Part shown: positions 12,274 through 24,537 of the stretch, one piece after another
Layout: every line of letters begins with the position of its first letter
Numbering within the stretch: position 1 is the stretch's first letter
NCBI GenBank assembly: GCA_034336665.1
Contig: CM067592.1
Coordinates: 49,989,783-50,053,782, forward strand
DNA length: 64,000 nt
Origin: Luscinia megarhynchos
Taxonomy: Eukaryota > Chordata > Aves > Passeriformes > Turdidae
Direction of reading: 5' to 3'
Translations under genes and position numbers: made by a program
The notes under the pieces: generated by a model
What the model was told of the DNA's origin: nothing
Database searches by the model: none
Seen by the model: the letters and a program-made list of their open reading frames with translations, nothing else

Positions 12274-12449
12274 CTTCTTTTCTCCCTTTTCTCCCCTTTT
12301 CGCTTTCCTTTCCCTTTTCCTTGCCTTGCCCTTGCCTTTGCCTTGCCTTGCCTTTTCTTGCCTTTTTCTCCTTGCCTTTTTTTCTTTGCCCTTTTATTCC
12401 TTTGCCTTTTTTTTTTTTTTTTTTGTCTTTTCTTGCCTTTCCCTTTTTT
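12274..12449. repeat. Degenerate (CCTTG)n/(CCTTT)n pyrimidine tract
   Basis: About 175 bases that are almost pure C/T on the plus strand, made of imperfect CCTTT, CCTTG and CCCTTTT units with an 18-T run at 12407-12424. The polypurine-polypyrimidine asymmetry could favour triplex (H-DNA) structure. Low-complexity open frames over it (up to 108 codons, Phe/Leu-rich on plus, Lys-rich on minus) are artefacts of the repeat. Confidence 0.92.
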
Positions 12450-15400
12450 AAAATATTTCTAGTTTCTTTATGGTTTGCTTCGCTTTCTGCAGTTCCTCTC
12501 TTAAAATGGTACAGCTTTGTACTACATTTCTTTGGCATGCTCTCTTTTTCTATATACCTAATGCTAGACCTTTCAAATGGAGCTCCTGTTCTAGTTCCTA
12601 ATTTTGTTATTGCAAGACCTAAGATCTTGTTCTGTGAGGTCTATTGACTGGCATGCTGATAGCTTCTTCCTGAGCCTTCTTCCTAAATTTATGCTTGCTC
12701 TAGAGACAGAGATACAAAAGCTTTAATTTTTCATTGAAAAATCTAATATCTGCTCTCATAAACTTAATGTGGATCTGCTTTGCAGTGGCACGCTTAATTT
12801 TGCTCTACAGCCCTGACCTTCACAAGTTGCAAATTAATCTTAATTCCAGCCATAATTTAAGCAGTGACACCTTCATTATTTCACTGATAAACTTAATTTT
12901 GGTTGTCCCAGAAATATTCTATGATTAATTTCTAAAGAATTGAATTTGAAAGATCTTTACTGGAAAAGACAATTGGGGAACACAGCAAAATTATTGAATT
13001 ATTATTGAATACTAATATTTAATGAAAAAATAGCCAGAAAATATAATTTTATATACAAAAGGAATTGAAACTTAGTAATTAAATTCCTAGAAGCTTCAAA
13101 ATAAGAAGAAAGATGAAGACATTCTATTAACCATTGCATCTTTTCCTGAAAGGAAGCAGGGGTCTCAGTGTACCTGCTGGTAAGAAGCTCAGCATGCAGT
13201 GAACCTGAGGTCAGAAGAATATTTTTCCAGATGAACAGAGGTTTTTAGCTGTCTGATCATTATTATTGATTTGTGTTACCATAAGTGGCTATATGTAATT
13301 AGTTCCTCCTATTTTTTTCCCCCCTGGGAAGAATCTGTCTGTGTTTACCCCAATTTTTGGTTTGTGCTAATCCTCAGCAATACAGCTTTTTTCTGTGGTC
13401 AGTTGAGTAGTTGAGCTGCTCTTCTTGTTGCTCTGTCACCAAGCCTCAGCCTACTGGGTGCTATCCACATTCCCTGTGGAAAAATAATTACTATTGTCTT
13501 CCAAAGAAACCTCGTGGGTACAGTGCTCAGTGCATCTGAGGTCTCTTATCTAAGTGAAATCCAATTTTCACTGTATAGCTTCTACTTCACTAAACTGTAA
13601 GTATACTGTTCATTCATAAATGCTGCTCTTATGTAGATAATACCTAAGGCAGGTTTTCCTTCTTAATATCTTCAGGAGTTACTATGTCCAAAACTACACT
13701 GGGATTTACTGCTGCCCCCTTAACTTGACCTGCTGTACTTTGGTGGCCTCGTCCTCATGGCTGTTCCTGGTCTCTTCTTTGTGCTTCCACTGCTCCAGCA
13801 CCTGAATAACTGGTGAGTTTACTCCCCTACACTCTTATGAGACCCTGCACTGCTGTGTTGACTCCTGAGTTACTTTTCAGTGGTTACAATGGAGATTTTT
13901 GCAGGGCAAGTGATTGTTCTCTGTCTTCTAGATCTGTATGCTTCCTGTCTTGGACAATTAAATTCCTTTGAATGGCTTTCAGGGATTGCCATCAGAAGGG
14001 ACTCTGATGGCCCTGTAGATTTGTAAGCAGGCACTGAGGAAAGAGCCTCCAAAAGCAACTTCTCCTCATAATTTTGTTGTTCTTTACCCAGTGCTTTCCT
14101 CTGTCAAACCACCATGAAATGCTACAGGACCCTGTTCTGCAGTCAGCTCCCTGCACCCAGGGAACCATTACCTGAGTGCTGCAAAGATATTCCCTGGATA
14201 TCTTGATGATTGTGCTTTCATTTCAGGGTCTCCTTTGTATGTGTGCTATGGCTAAAGTTGACAGTTTTGAGTGGTGAAAGCCCAAAATGACTTTGTCTTT
14301 GGGTTTTTAGCAGTGATTGGTGTTCAGATAATAAAGCAATTTAACTGTTGAGACAGAACACTGTCTCCACTGAAGCATTACCAATTTAGCAAACAGAACA
14401 CTGTATTGAGTCAACCTCAGTTATCTTTTCCTGTTTGATATTCAGTACTGATGGGCTCAGGGAGGCAGCTACCTGCTTGGTGCTATACTTTGCCAAATAA
14501 TCCTTTGAAAGAACACAAGCTAACAAACCCCTGACACTCTGTTGACTTTTCCAGTAGGACTTCAGGAAGGTAAATTTGAATAATTTGAAGTGAAAGTAAC
14601 TTCCAGGAAGCAAATTCTCTAGTACCACTTCTATACTTGTTACCTGCAGAAGGGGGTTACTGAGAGTGGCCTGGGACTCCCCAGCTCTGCTGGACAAGTC
14701 ACAGCATTCCTGGGAAAACAAGTGTGTTTCTGAATGCACACATATCTACCAGGCAGCACATTCACAATCTCCACATTCAAACACAACAGAAACAAAGCCA
14801 AACTTCTCACAGTGACCCTCCCACAGAGTTACAGCTCTGAGTTAAGATGTGCCATCACATGTCAAAGAGTATGTTGCTGTTTTGTTCCCTGTTTTCTATG
14901 GACAGATATGATACTAGACACCATCTGTGTAAGTTGCAGCCATTCATTATTTATCCCTTATTTAGCCCTCCCAGTCTCTCTCTACAAGGTAAGATTTCCC
15001 TTAAGATTTTAAACCTAGCTGACCTGTCTGAAGCAGCGTGACCTCTCATTGCAGGCTTTTTTGCCTGTGATGTCACTCAACTCACAGCCCTGCATCCACT
15101 GGAGCAGCACCACTGCTCCTCTTGCACAGGCAAAAATGGGAATGTCGAATGGTGAGAGCCCTGCCAGACAAGTCCACAAAGCAGGTGAGTGCCTTGCCCC
15201 TGTGCAATCTTCATGCCATCCTCTCTAGGAGCTGCATGGACCTCTACAACAGAAAGCAGTGACCAACAGCATCAGGTCAAGTTTTGCTGCAGCAGCCATG
15301 CTTGGGGGTGAGTAAAAGAAGGATAAGGAAAGACAGAACGTGTGCTGGCAAATCTTGTCTGGGAGATTTAAAAGAAGATCTTTGCAATTCAAGACCCATA

Positions 15401-15662
15401 AAAGCCATTTATCCCTTTTTTGCTTTTTTTCAAAATGCTGGACTATTGAGAGGATCTATGAACCAAATGTCCTCCTGCTATGTTCTTTTTCTGTCCTCAC
15501 AATTTTAAGATATTCTTCATAATAAAAATTTAAGAACAATTAAATGTCTTTCCAAACAACAAGACATCAGCAAGAGGCAGTTCCCTAGTGTCCAGCTCCT
15601 TTGTGAGCTTTCAGACTAAGCCTTGTCTTCTCCCTGAAGCTCTGGGTTTTTCCAGTGTCAGA
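12450..15662. other. Unannotated 3.2-kb stretch
   Basis: Mostly unique AT-rich DNA. One segment (13676-13812) is framed by good splice-like signals but has no recognisable coding content; it is discussed in the findings. A 117-codon minus frame at 14386-14739 has no known domain. Confidence 0.55.
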
Positions 15663-15684
15663 TTTTTTTTTTTTTTTAAAGTGG

Positions 15685-15725
<41 letters not shown>
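15663..15725. repeat. Paired poly-T runs (T15 and T38)
   Basis: T15 at 15663-15677 and T38 at 15688-15725 are separated by ten bases. On the minus strand this would be a poly-A tail, but I see no AATAAA just upstream and no recognisable retrocopy to the right, so a retroposed transcript is not supported. Confidence 0.95.
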
Positions 15726-15726
<1 letters not shown>

Positions 15727-17790
15727 AGTGTTTAGTTCCTAACAAGAAAGCCTTATCATATTTACACAGTCAGATGTATCATCCATGACTCAAAACATGG
15801 AAAGTCCTACAGTGAGGGAGCTGACCAGTGCTTTCAACATGTTATTTAAAAACCATATTTATTGTTTTTGTAGATTTTGGCTACTTAGACAAAACACAGC
15901 CAGCTAAAAAAAAAATTTAAAAATCTGAAAAATGTCTCATGGGACTTAGGTGCTTTTCCTTCTGTGCCTCATTTCTGGCTACCAGGACTAATTCACAAAG
16001 CATATGGCATCCTTTTTGCTCTGGACACCAGGAGGGACACCAATGACAAACTATCCCTGGCGGGTTTTCTGGACCTCCAGACACATTCCTGTAGTTCTGC
16101 TAGTGCAATGAGTCTAATTTGTTCCAAATTGGGATCCTCTTAATGCTACTGACTTACTTTCTGTTTCTCTTCTGTCATTACTGTACTCAGAAACCTTCAG
16201 GTTCACACCTTCCTTAAGACAGCCCATCATTTCTTTGGCCACATGAAACATGAATATTATTTCAGCTATCTCCTTCAGTATAATCATGGTGCTCTGAGTC
16301 TATACCAACCCTAAAAGAACACTTACTAAAAAGAAGAAAAAAGAAGAAAATAATTAAACAGGAAAACAAACAAATAAAACATCCATTATAGGATCCAACA
16401 AAATTATTAAAGGAGAAGGCAGCCTACATATTTTTTAAGAAAGAAAAAGCTCTTGTGGATGCTTACTTCAGCATTTGTCTTCCACTGGCTGTTCAGTGGA
16501 GAGGCAAAAATGCACCCAGACAGGAAAAAGTACATTAAATCACATGATTAAGTTAAGGGTTAAGCACGAAACCTTCCTGTGGTTGTTTTTGTCTATTCCA
16601 TCAGGTGTTATTGTAGGTCCTGTATTGTGGCATTGGGGGTGGGGGGGTTATGCTCTGGGGTACTTCAATGAGCTGGTCTGCAGAGCTGTTCTATTTATTT
16701 ATATTCTTGTAAATATCTCTCTGAAATGGTGCAGAGCTAGCTAAAATTAAAATCATATGTCTTTCCAGTCGTAGCCAGTCAATGAGGATAAAGGCATTCC
16801 TGCATCCCATTAGAGGATCCCTGTGGTATTTCAGACATCTTGAGGTTGCTGTCATCAGGCCTGTCCCTGCTAAAGAACTCTGCAGCCCTGTAAAAAGCTC
16901 ACCCATACTGTCATTACTGCCATGCTAATTGCCTGAGGAGGTAGGCTCTCTCTTGCTCCCACACCATGGAACAAAGGCTGCTCCCCTGCAAATAACCTCT
17001 GCTGGAAGGCTCCTAGGGCCTGGCAGGCAGTCCTGCTCCCGTGGAGGCTGCCATGGAGCCAGTCTTGTGCCCAGAACAAAGCCTTGAGAGTGAAATGCAC
17101 CAGGAGGGGCAGAGAAGCAGGAGGAGCAGGCAGCAGAACTCGTGTGGGTTTGGACAGACCAGTTTGGCACATGGTAGGAACCAGGGAAGTAAACTACACA
17201 CAGGGTATTAAGCACGTATAACCCCATATATTAACAATTGCCACAAGAGAGAGGGGGAGTAAGACTTTGGGACAGGAGGAGATAGAGACACATAATGTCA
17301 TACAACTCCCTCTTTTAGCCATATTCCATGAAATTGGTAAATTTTCTCAGACTCCATAAGACATTTCAAGTTTCCAAATGTGCTAGAATCATCTGGTAAA
17401 TCACCTGCAGTCTCATTTGCTTACTACCATCACAGAACAAAAATTGCTTTCATTTGCAAAATGATGTATGACCAAGCAATTGCTCATGGTTATTACACGG
17501 CCACAGTGCCCTTCCCACACACAGAGCAGCACTGCAGCACGAGTCTTTGCACCACTGAGAGAAGTGTTGTGTGTCTGAGGCACCAGCTGCTCAGGTCACA
17601 CTAGGTGTCAGCTCCTCTGTCAGCGTGGCTTCTGTGGCCCTTAGTACCAGGGCAGAGATGTTTTCACTGCAGCCTTGGAGCCTTGCTCTCGCTGTGCAGG
17701 CAGGTAGACTAAAACGGGTGAGTCAATGTGGGCAAAGTGTTCTTCCACACTCACCTCTGACCACGGCTTTCCTGGCAAAATTGGAGGATG
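15726..17790. other. Unannotated stretch with a short A-rich tract
   Basis: Unique-looking DNA. An A/AAG-rich tract spans about 16327-16385. A GC-richer segment at about 16930-17150 shows overlapping minus-strand frames of up to 100 codons without known domains. Confidence 0.55.
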
Positions 17791-17821
17791 CACTGAGATC
17801 TATGGTCACTGAGATCTATGG
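17791..17821. repeat. 16-bp tandem duplication
   Basis: The unit cactgagatctatggt at 17791-17806 is repeated at 17807-17821 without a mismatch, apart from the truncated last base. Likely replication slippage. Confidence 0.9.
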
Positions 17822-18601
17822 GCCATTGATAAGGATGCAGGGTGGGTGGTGTGGGGGAGCAGGGCCTTCCCTGCCTCTCGTTCCAAACAGCAACACATCT
17901 GCAAACTATTTCAGAAGAGGCAGTCCTCGGCTTGAGCACCACTGCCAGTCAAGCTTGTCAGAAATCAGCTTTTAGCCATAAAAACAGAACTGAAGAAGAG
18001 CCTCTCTCCCAGGTTTCCTTCCAAAATGTCTTGTTGAACCACAGTTCTCTGTTTACAGGTGAGGATAACGACTGCTGATCTGATATGGAGTGACTAGCTG
18101 AAAGCAAGTAAGAAAAAGCTATTGTAAAATATAAAGAAAGAAGAATTTTTATTGAAGGGTGTGATGCTTCCTCCACATTTTAACTGAGGAATACAGTTTA
18201 TATTCTAGAACAGAAAAATGTTCCTTTCTCTTATTTTAAACACATTTTAGGTTCTTTCCCCTTTTTCTTCCTGTTTGAAGGCCTTTTCTTACCTCAGCTG
18301 CTGAAAGTATTCAGCTATTGATTTTTTTCATCAGCCACTATTACCACAGGTAAACAGATGCAGCTAAGAATTTCATCAAATTAAAGCTGCAAAGCAAATG
18401 CATAGGTTCATCTTTCATCCTGTATTTTGCCAAGTCTAAACAAGAGAGTACTCTTGTGAAAGGAAGCCTGCAAGACTGAGATCACAGAGAAGGTAAAACC
18501 AAGAGCCACAGGGACTCCAGATTATACACAATATTAAGGATAACAAGCAAACATTTAGAAAATTATGTTAATTTTTAGAAATATAATTTACTTACAGACT
18601 T
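17822..18601. other. Unannotated stretch
   Basis: Nothing recognised on either strand. Confidence 0.55.
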
Positions 18602-18614
18602 GGGGGGGGGGGGG
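18602..18614. repeat. Poly-G run (G13)
   Basis: Thirteen consecutive G on the plus strand. Long G homopolymers are rare in AT-rich DNA and prone to length error in sequencing. Confidence 0.95.
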
Positions 18615-21289
18615 TTGAGGTGACAAAAGTTATGTGCTACCCTTTGTGCTTATTTTTAAACCAGATTATAGAAGAAATGGTTTTCAGGGAACAAGGTAAG
18701 AGAATTTGCTGCCTTGTGAGGATCTTGGGCCTCTCTGAGATCATCAGTAGTCCTTGGAGGTAGAAATAACACCTTCTGTGGGATTTTTTATTTTTCTGGT
18801 GCAAGGGTGACAGGGTCACCACCAGTAGGCAGGAGATGAAAGCAAAGATATATGGGGAAAGGATCTCAGGGGAAAAGGAGAAGAAAAAAAATGGCTTCGA
18901 AGTACAGCTCATTCCAAACCTGGAGTTTCTCACATATGTATTTTAACTTAGCTTTCTGGAAGCACAGTTTGCATGAAAAATGCTTGTGCCCCTGTAGCGC
19001 GTGCTTTGCACAGACACTGTTTTCTGAAATGCAGCTCCTTCTTTGTTTTCTGGCTTGTTAGGATCTAGATGCCAGAAGTACCATACTCCTGAAAGGTGGC
19101 ACTGAACACTATGCTATACAGACCACATAATGGCATTATGTCTAAGAACTAAAAATAGAGTACCTGCAATAAGGGCTAAAAAAAAACAACAAAAAGAAAA
19201 AAAAAAAAAAAACAACAAAAAAACCAAAAACCTTGTCACTTTCTGGAAGCAAAGAACTGTACAGCTGAGAGAGACCTGGATGACAGGAATCAAGTTCAGA
19301 CTGCCATATGCCCAAAGGCTGGTGATGTTTGGATGAAGAACCTTTCATTGGAGCATTGCTACTGCTGTGGATACTGAATTTAGCACCCTATGCAACACCA
19401 AACTCTCTCAAATCTCCTTTGATGCAAAACCCTGGGCTGGGCATATCTCTGCTGACCATCTCTGGCAAAACCTGAGGATACCAAATTTGGGCCTGGTGAA
19501 CCTCACGTTGATTTCTGCCCTCTACTGGAAGTGAATCCAGAGGCACTCACACCGTGACAGCAAACTGGAAATGCAGTTGGTGATAGAGAAATATCTCCTT
19601 GCACACACACGGGTGATGCTGCTCATTTTATGCTTTTGTGACAGTTGAACATTTTCACCTCTTAAACTTCTAATTTGGATGATGATACAGGAACTGAAAT
19701 AGTTGTGGAATTGTAGGTCTGAAATGCTTTTGCAAATGCAGGGAGGATTTTAAGAGCATGGGTGAAGAATAAAAAACCCCAAAACATCACATTGAGTCAT
19801 TTTTACATTCAGTAGTACAGTGTAAATTTGTTTCTTTGGGCCCTAAATAAGTGGTGTGGCAGTCACATGAGGGTCACAGAATCAAGTACCTATCCTTTCC
19901 TGCTAGCCTGGCATTCTGGGGACAGCTATCACAGGCTTACCAGGGATTGCCAGATTTCTTCTAATTTATGGCTATCATTATATGGCTATATTGGCTTGTT
20001 GGTACATTGTTCTGCTGAGAATGGAAGACAGTGTTTTTTAGTGAGCTCTGGGAAAAAAAGGCAAGGTAATGTGTTCAGGAATAAATAACTGAGAGAATAT
20101 AGACGAAATTATGAATTACACTGTGAAGCTAAATAGGAATGAATGGAGCTATCACAAAGAGAAGACACTTATATTAAAGGACAAGAAAGCATTGTATGGT
20201 GCAATTATGCTCTCATAGTATGGTCAACTCAAGTAAAAATTTCAGTCCCTCCCTAGACTTCTCTGATGACCCCTCCTTTTTGACCTTAAAGAGTTTTGCA
20301 TTGTAGTGAATCTAATTAAAGACCAGTATCTGTAACTTCTGGCTCTTTCTCCCTCTTTTCTGTATGTTTTTTTCTACATGAAATCCTGGACCAGTGTTGC
20401 TTGGTGGGTATTTTTATCTAAACAATTAAATCAATATAGAACCTCTGTAAATGCCTAAATAAGAAGGATGGACAGTCTCTTATTTCTAAATTTACTAGTT
20501 CTCCTTTCACTGCTTGAAATAGCTCAAACAGGAGAGATGGGGCAAAACCAAGCCCCTGTGTTGGAGTCTTCCTTGTATTCTGCTATTTTGCTTTTCTTTT
20601 CTTTTTGTGCCATTTCTACCCATCAGCCTAAGGAAGCATCATACACAGGACAAGACTCTGGGGTTCAAGAACAAATATTCACTGCAAAGAAATTTTCCCA
20701 ATGTAAGGAGCTGCTGAAAGAAAAAGAGGTCTAATGCATTTTCTTATTTAGCTTCTAATCAACTTTATGACTACTTATATATAAGACAATTTGTGTCCTA
20801 ATCAGCATGTGGTATGTAGTATGCTGCCAAACAGAAGAAAATAGCAGAGTTTTGCATTTGAAAGTTTGAGTTGGCATTTCATTGGTTTTATAGAATCGTA
20901 GTGATATCCTGCTAATTCCCATGTCCTGCCTTGAACAAGCTACAGGTTTTCCCCATTTTGTTAGCCTGCCTCTCATTCTTTGTGACTCCTCAGACTTCTT
21001 TCTATCAGCCCTCGCAGATGTGAACTCTCTTGCAGGAATAGTGGAGAATTTCAAAGCAATTAGGAGGTGTGTGGTTAACCTTCAGGATTCTTCACAACTG
21101 GTGTCACTTAACATTACTCTAACCAGCTTCGGGGTAATTAAGCCAGTACTTCTGTTTTTCTGGTTTTGCTTCTGCTGCTTGTAGGTTTAAAATCTTAATT
21201 GGAAGCTTTATGTTTTCTGAGCTGGTAGCAGAATACCCATTCTAGCTATGCATGTAAGCAATGAGCGGGCTGGAGAATTAGTCAGGGAA
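18615..21289. other. Unannotated 2.7-kb stretch
   Basis: Contains an A-rich low-complexity tract at about 19179-19232 (A runs broken by C and G). The 88-codon frame at 20468-20734 begins with a hydrophobic, signal-peptide-like stretch but lacks other support. Otherwise nothing. Confidence 0.55.
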
Positions 21290-21554
21290 GCTTCTGAGAC
21301 GGCTTGTGGAAAAACTTCGGGCCCAGCAGAAACCCACAGCATACTTTCCGAAAGCAAAACCCCAGTAAAGCCTCCCTGGGTTGGCGGTCTGGTTTAATTT
21401 CTTCCCCCCCAGGCTCATGCAAGCAGGGGAGCTGTGACTCAGTGTGCCCAGCCCAGGGTCAGAGTCAAGCTGCGCTCCAGGAGCAGCCTGTGCATCCCAG
21501 CCCCGCTGCAACCGAGTGCTCCCGTCATCTGCAGGGGTGCCAAACGCCTCAGAC

Positions 21555-21579
21555 GAGCTGGGTAATTTTTACCCAGCTC
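21555..21579. repeat. Perfect inverted repeat (11-bp arms, 3-nt loop)
   Basis: GAGCTGGGTAA at 21555-21565 and its exact complement TTACCCAGCTC at 21569-21579 flank TTT. It would form a stable DNA cruciform or RNA hairpin. It is far too short for a miRNA precursor. Confidence 0.95.
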
Positions 21580-21582
21580 CCA

Positions 21583-21601
21583 GGGAGGGAGGGAAGGAGG
21601 G
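21583..21601 (+). other. G-quadruplex motif
   Basis: Four GGG runs (21583, 21587, 21591 and 21599) with loops of 1, 1 and 5 bases fit the canonical intramolecular G4 pattern. It begins three bases after the inverted repeat. Confidence 0.8.
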
Positions 21602-21850
21602 AGGTGGCTGCATTACTGCTCCAGACACAGCTTCGCCGCCTCCAGTGATGCAAACGAGGGGCAGCCACAGTCTGTGTGAAGCACCGGGGTGTTTCTCGCT
21701 GTCCCCCATTTTAGGCCAAGGAGGGCGTGTGAGCATTTCACAGCCCTGTGCCCAAACCTTTGGGCAGCAGCCAGCCCCCTTCTCACCAAAGTGCTGAACA
21801 TTTCTCGCTTGTGCTGCCTGCACTCCAGCACTGACGCAGCTCAGCCTAAC

Positions 21851-24537
21851 CCTGAAGAGGCGACACTGCCTTGTTTAACTTCAGCTCGTTTCACCCTATC
21901 TAGGACAACCACTGTCCTTGCCAGCTTTGCTATTTTCTGTCTCCACTCTCCACCTCATCCCAAAAAGGACTGGAGAGGAATTCAATTCCAGCTGTGCAGG
22001 AAAAGAAAGTGAAGAAAGCAAAACAATTAGCAGTGCAGCCAAATTTCAGTTCAAAGATGATGTTGCCTTTACTGAGCTGTAAATACAGATGACATGCTGC
22101 TCTTTTATGAAGGACTGGGGAGAGAGAAAGTGTAACTCCATCAATATGAGTAAAGATATCTTCAATATCATGAATTTAAGAGCATTTCACATTACATTAT
22201 GGAGAATGCTTAGCCCAAGATCTAGAAGATGAAAGGGCTGAAGCAGGAGATTGCCTCCACTTCTGAAAAGATCACTACATCATTAATAGACTCTTGGGCA
22301 AAAGCTCACTTATTGCACTGGGGTTAGAGGAAGTCCAGTCGTAAGAAGGTGGGACTCAGACAGTGACTCAGGATACAGCAGTATCATAAGAAAAGGGAGC
22401 TTGTGGAAAGGTGTATGCTGCTCATCAACAAGATGAGCAACACCGTAGAAAACTGCTGTGCACTTACAGTTGTAATTTTCCCCTGAATAAATGTAGAGCC
22501 TAGTTCATTCTGATTTATACTGAGCTCTGCCCTGACCGAAAATGATGCCTTTTTTTCCTTTTCCAGGTTTTAAACGATGAAAATTCAGAGTACAGCTAGC
22601 CCCCATTACATTACATTGCATTACATTTCTCTCTACTCCTTTGTTAGGATCTACCCTAGCCCAAAGGGCTCTTGGCTCAGGATTTACAGGCCAGGTGGGG
22701 ATTTTACCATCATGCAGAGCTCAGATTCCTAACCTGTGTTTCAAAGCTATAAGAAGGACTTGGAGTGGTATAATTTCAGTCCAAACTTTTCCTTCTTGTT
22801 GCTAAACTAGAACTGTCATTCCTCATCTTTTTGCTGCTGTCAATCTATTGTTCCATGTGATTTGTGGGCACCTCTATCCTGCTCAGGTACAGAGACATCT
22901 CCGTAACACAGACGTGAGAAGTGTTCATAACTTTTTATGCTGAGATCAGTGTGCAGGTGCAGACAGAGCCTAATGGCCATGGCTTGACTGAGTGTGTGGA
23001 AGCCACACACTGGCTCTGAGGGCCACCCTGCCTTTGGTAGGAATCCCTCCTACCTGTGTGGGGCAGATCTACCTCTCTGCTTCCAAACAAACTTCCTTTC
23101 TGTAAGACAGCCCAGTTGCCAGAAAACCACACCAGTGGCCATGGCTGAGACACAAGAGTGTGATCCTGTCTCGGGGATTTGCTGCCTTCATGCTGCACTC
23201 CAGCTGTGCTTTCGTGGCAGATGACATCAGCAGCACCCCTCTAAGACCAGTGCATAATATTCTCAAAGCAATGCAGAAATTAATTAATTCCAAGTATGCC
23301 CTTAATCTTATAACACAGCTTGTATATGCCTTTACTTTTGCACATGCAGGAGCCTTCTTCTTTTTCCCCATCCTAAGTGGTCTTGAAGTAACTAACATTA
23401 AATAAACATGCAAGGTTGTATGTATTCCCTACAGACTGCATGATATTTTTGCAATGTGGCTCTCATTAAGATCAAATGGGCTAAGGGAATTGCAAACCTG
23501 GCATTGAGTAATAAAAAAATCATGGCGGTCCTTGTGTAAGCCAAAGCTTTTAGAGAAATTTACCACCAAATCCAACATTTCAAAAAGTGTCCTTTGTTTT
23601 CACATGTGCAACTACAGCACTTCATCGATTCACATCCTGACTATCTCACACTGAATACAAACTAATAGGGGCACCAAAAAAATCAGGAGACATCAGTCTA
23701 ATCTCAGTCCTGCAGATTTTGGGTCAAAGCTCTAAAGAGCTGGTAAGAAATATTTTCAGAAAATTCAGCAATTTCAAGATCGCATAATAAAATAGAATCT
23801 CCACTGAGACTACATCTCTTTTACGGCTTGTTTTAGATCCAGATCCATTTGAACAACTTTTAGGAAAAGTTAAATATCTCACAAAGGCGTTATATCTGTT
23901 TTCACACAGCAAGAAGTGGATTTGGTCAGACTGATGTATTTTCACCAGAAGAACTCTGTGGTGCTGTGATCCTTAGCTGATTGCCAGTGGTCACGAACAA
24001 CGTGAGTAAGTTTTCCACATTTTCTAGAGTACAGTGAACAGCCCTGAGACCGTCTCTGCTCATGAAGTTGTTTCTTGTATTTCACAGGCAGCTGTAGCAC
24101 AAGACTATACATTGCTGCTGCCCTTGTAGCCTTCATAATGGTCTGCAGCAGTGGGCAAAAGTGGTTAATACATATGCTCCAAAATTCAAATTGAAAATGA
24201 AAAGAAAAAAGAGTCTTTCACATTACCGTTGGGGATTTTTTTCCTGTGTTTTTTGGGTTTTTTCCCTGTCAAATAGTTGTATTTCTCTTGTTCATCCTCT
24301 GTTTCATGCAGCTGTTTGCTTGAGGCTACGCTGAATGAATGAACATGAATGAAGCCCCAGGAAATGCATTTTTACAAGGTTTCCACTGTTCATGGTGGTG
24401 AAAAAAAGCTTAAAAATTTGAGTAAAGCGATTGCTGCAGGGTTAGCAACTGTAAAATAGAGAGAAGGGAAGTCACTACATAGTTCCAAAAGTTGTTGAGG
24501 GTATTTTCTTCTAGTCTAGCTGCCCTGAGGCTTTTTT
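21851..24537. other. Unannotated 2.7-kb stretch
   Basis: Unique-looking DNA. A small degenerate CATTA repeat lies at about 22604-22629. A minus-strand frame of 114 codons (23069-23413) has no recognised domain. Confidence 0.55.

Larger units (their letters stand above)
21290..21850. promoter_or_regulatory. GC- and CpG-enriched block, candidate regulatory element
   Basis: About 20 CpGs in 560 bases and markedly higher G+C than either flank, below classical CpG-island density but clearly above background. It carries an AP-1 consensus TGACTCA (21435-21441), a perfect hairpin (21555-21579) and a G-quadruplex motif (21583-21601). Overlapping open frames of 72-117 codons on both strands have no recognised domain, as expected for GC-rich DNA with few stops. 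It could be an enhancer, a promoter of a transcript outside the window, or an unknown repeat. Confidence 0.35.

Noticed and set aside
12172..12647. Phe/Leu-rich and Lys-rich frames of 86-108 codons
   Set aside because: Artefacts of the pyrimidine tract at 12274-12449.
15930..15985. MIR or other amniote-repeat resemblance (gggacttaggtgc, tgtgcctcattt)
   Set aside because: Isolated short matches in the wrong relative spacing; no continuous alignment.
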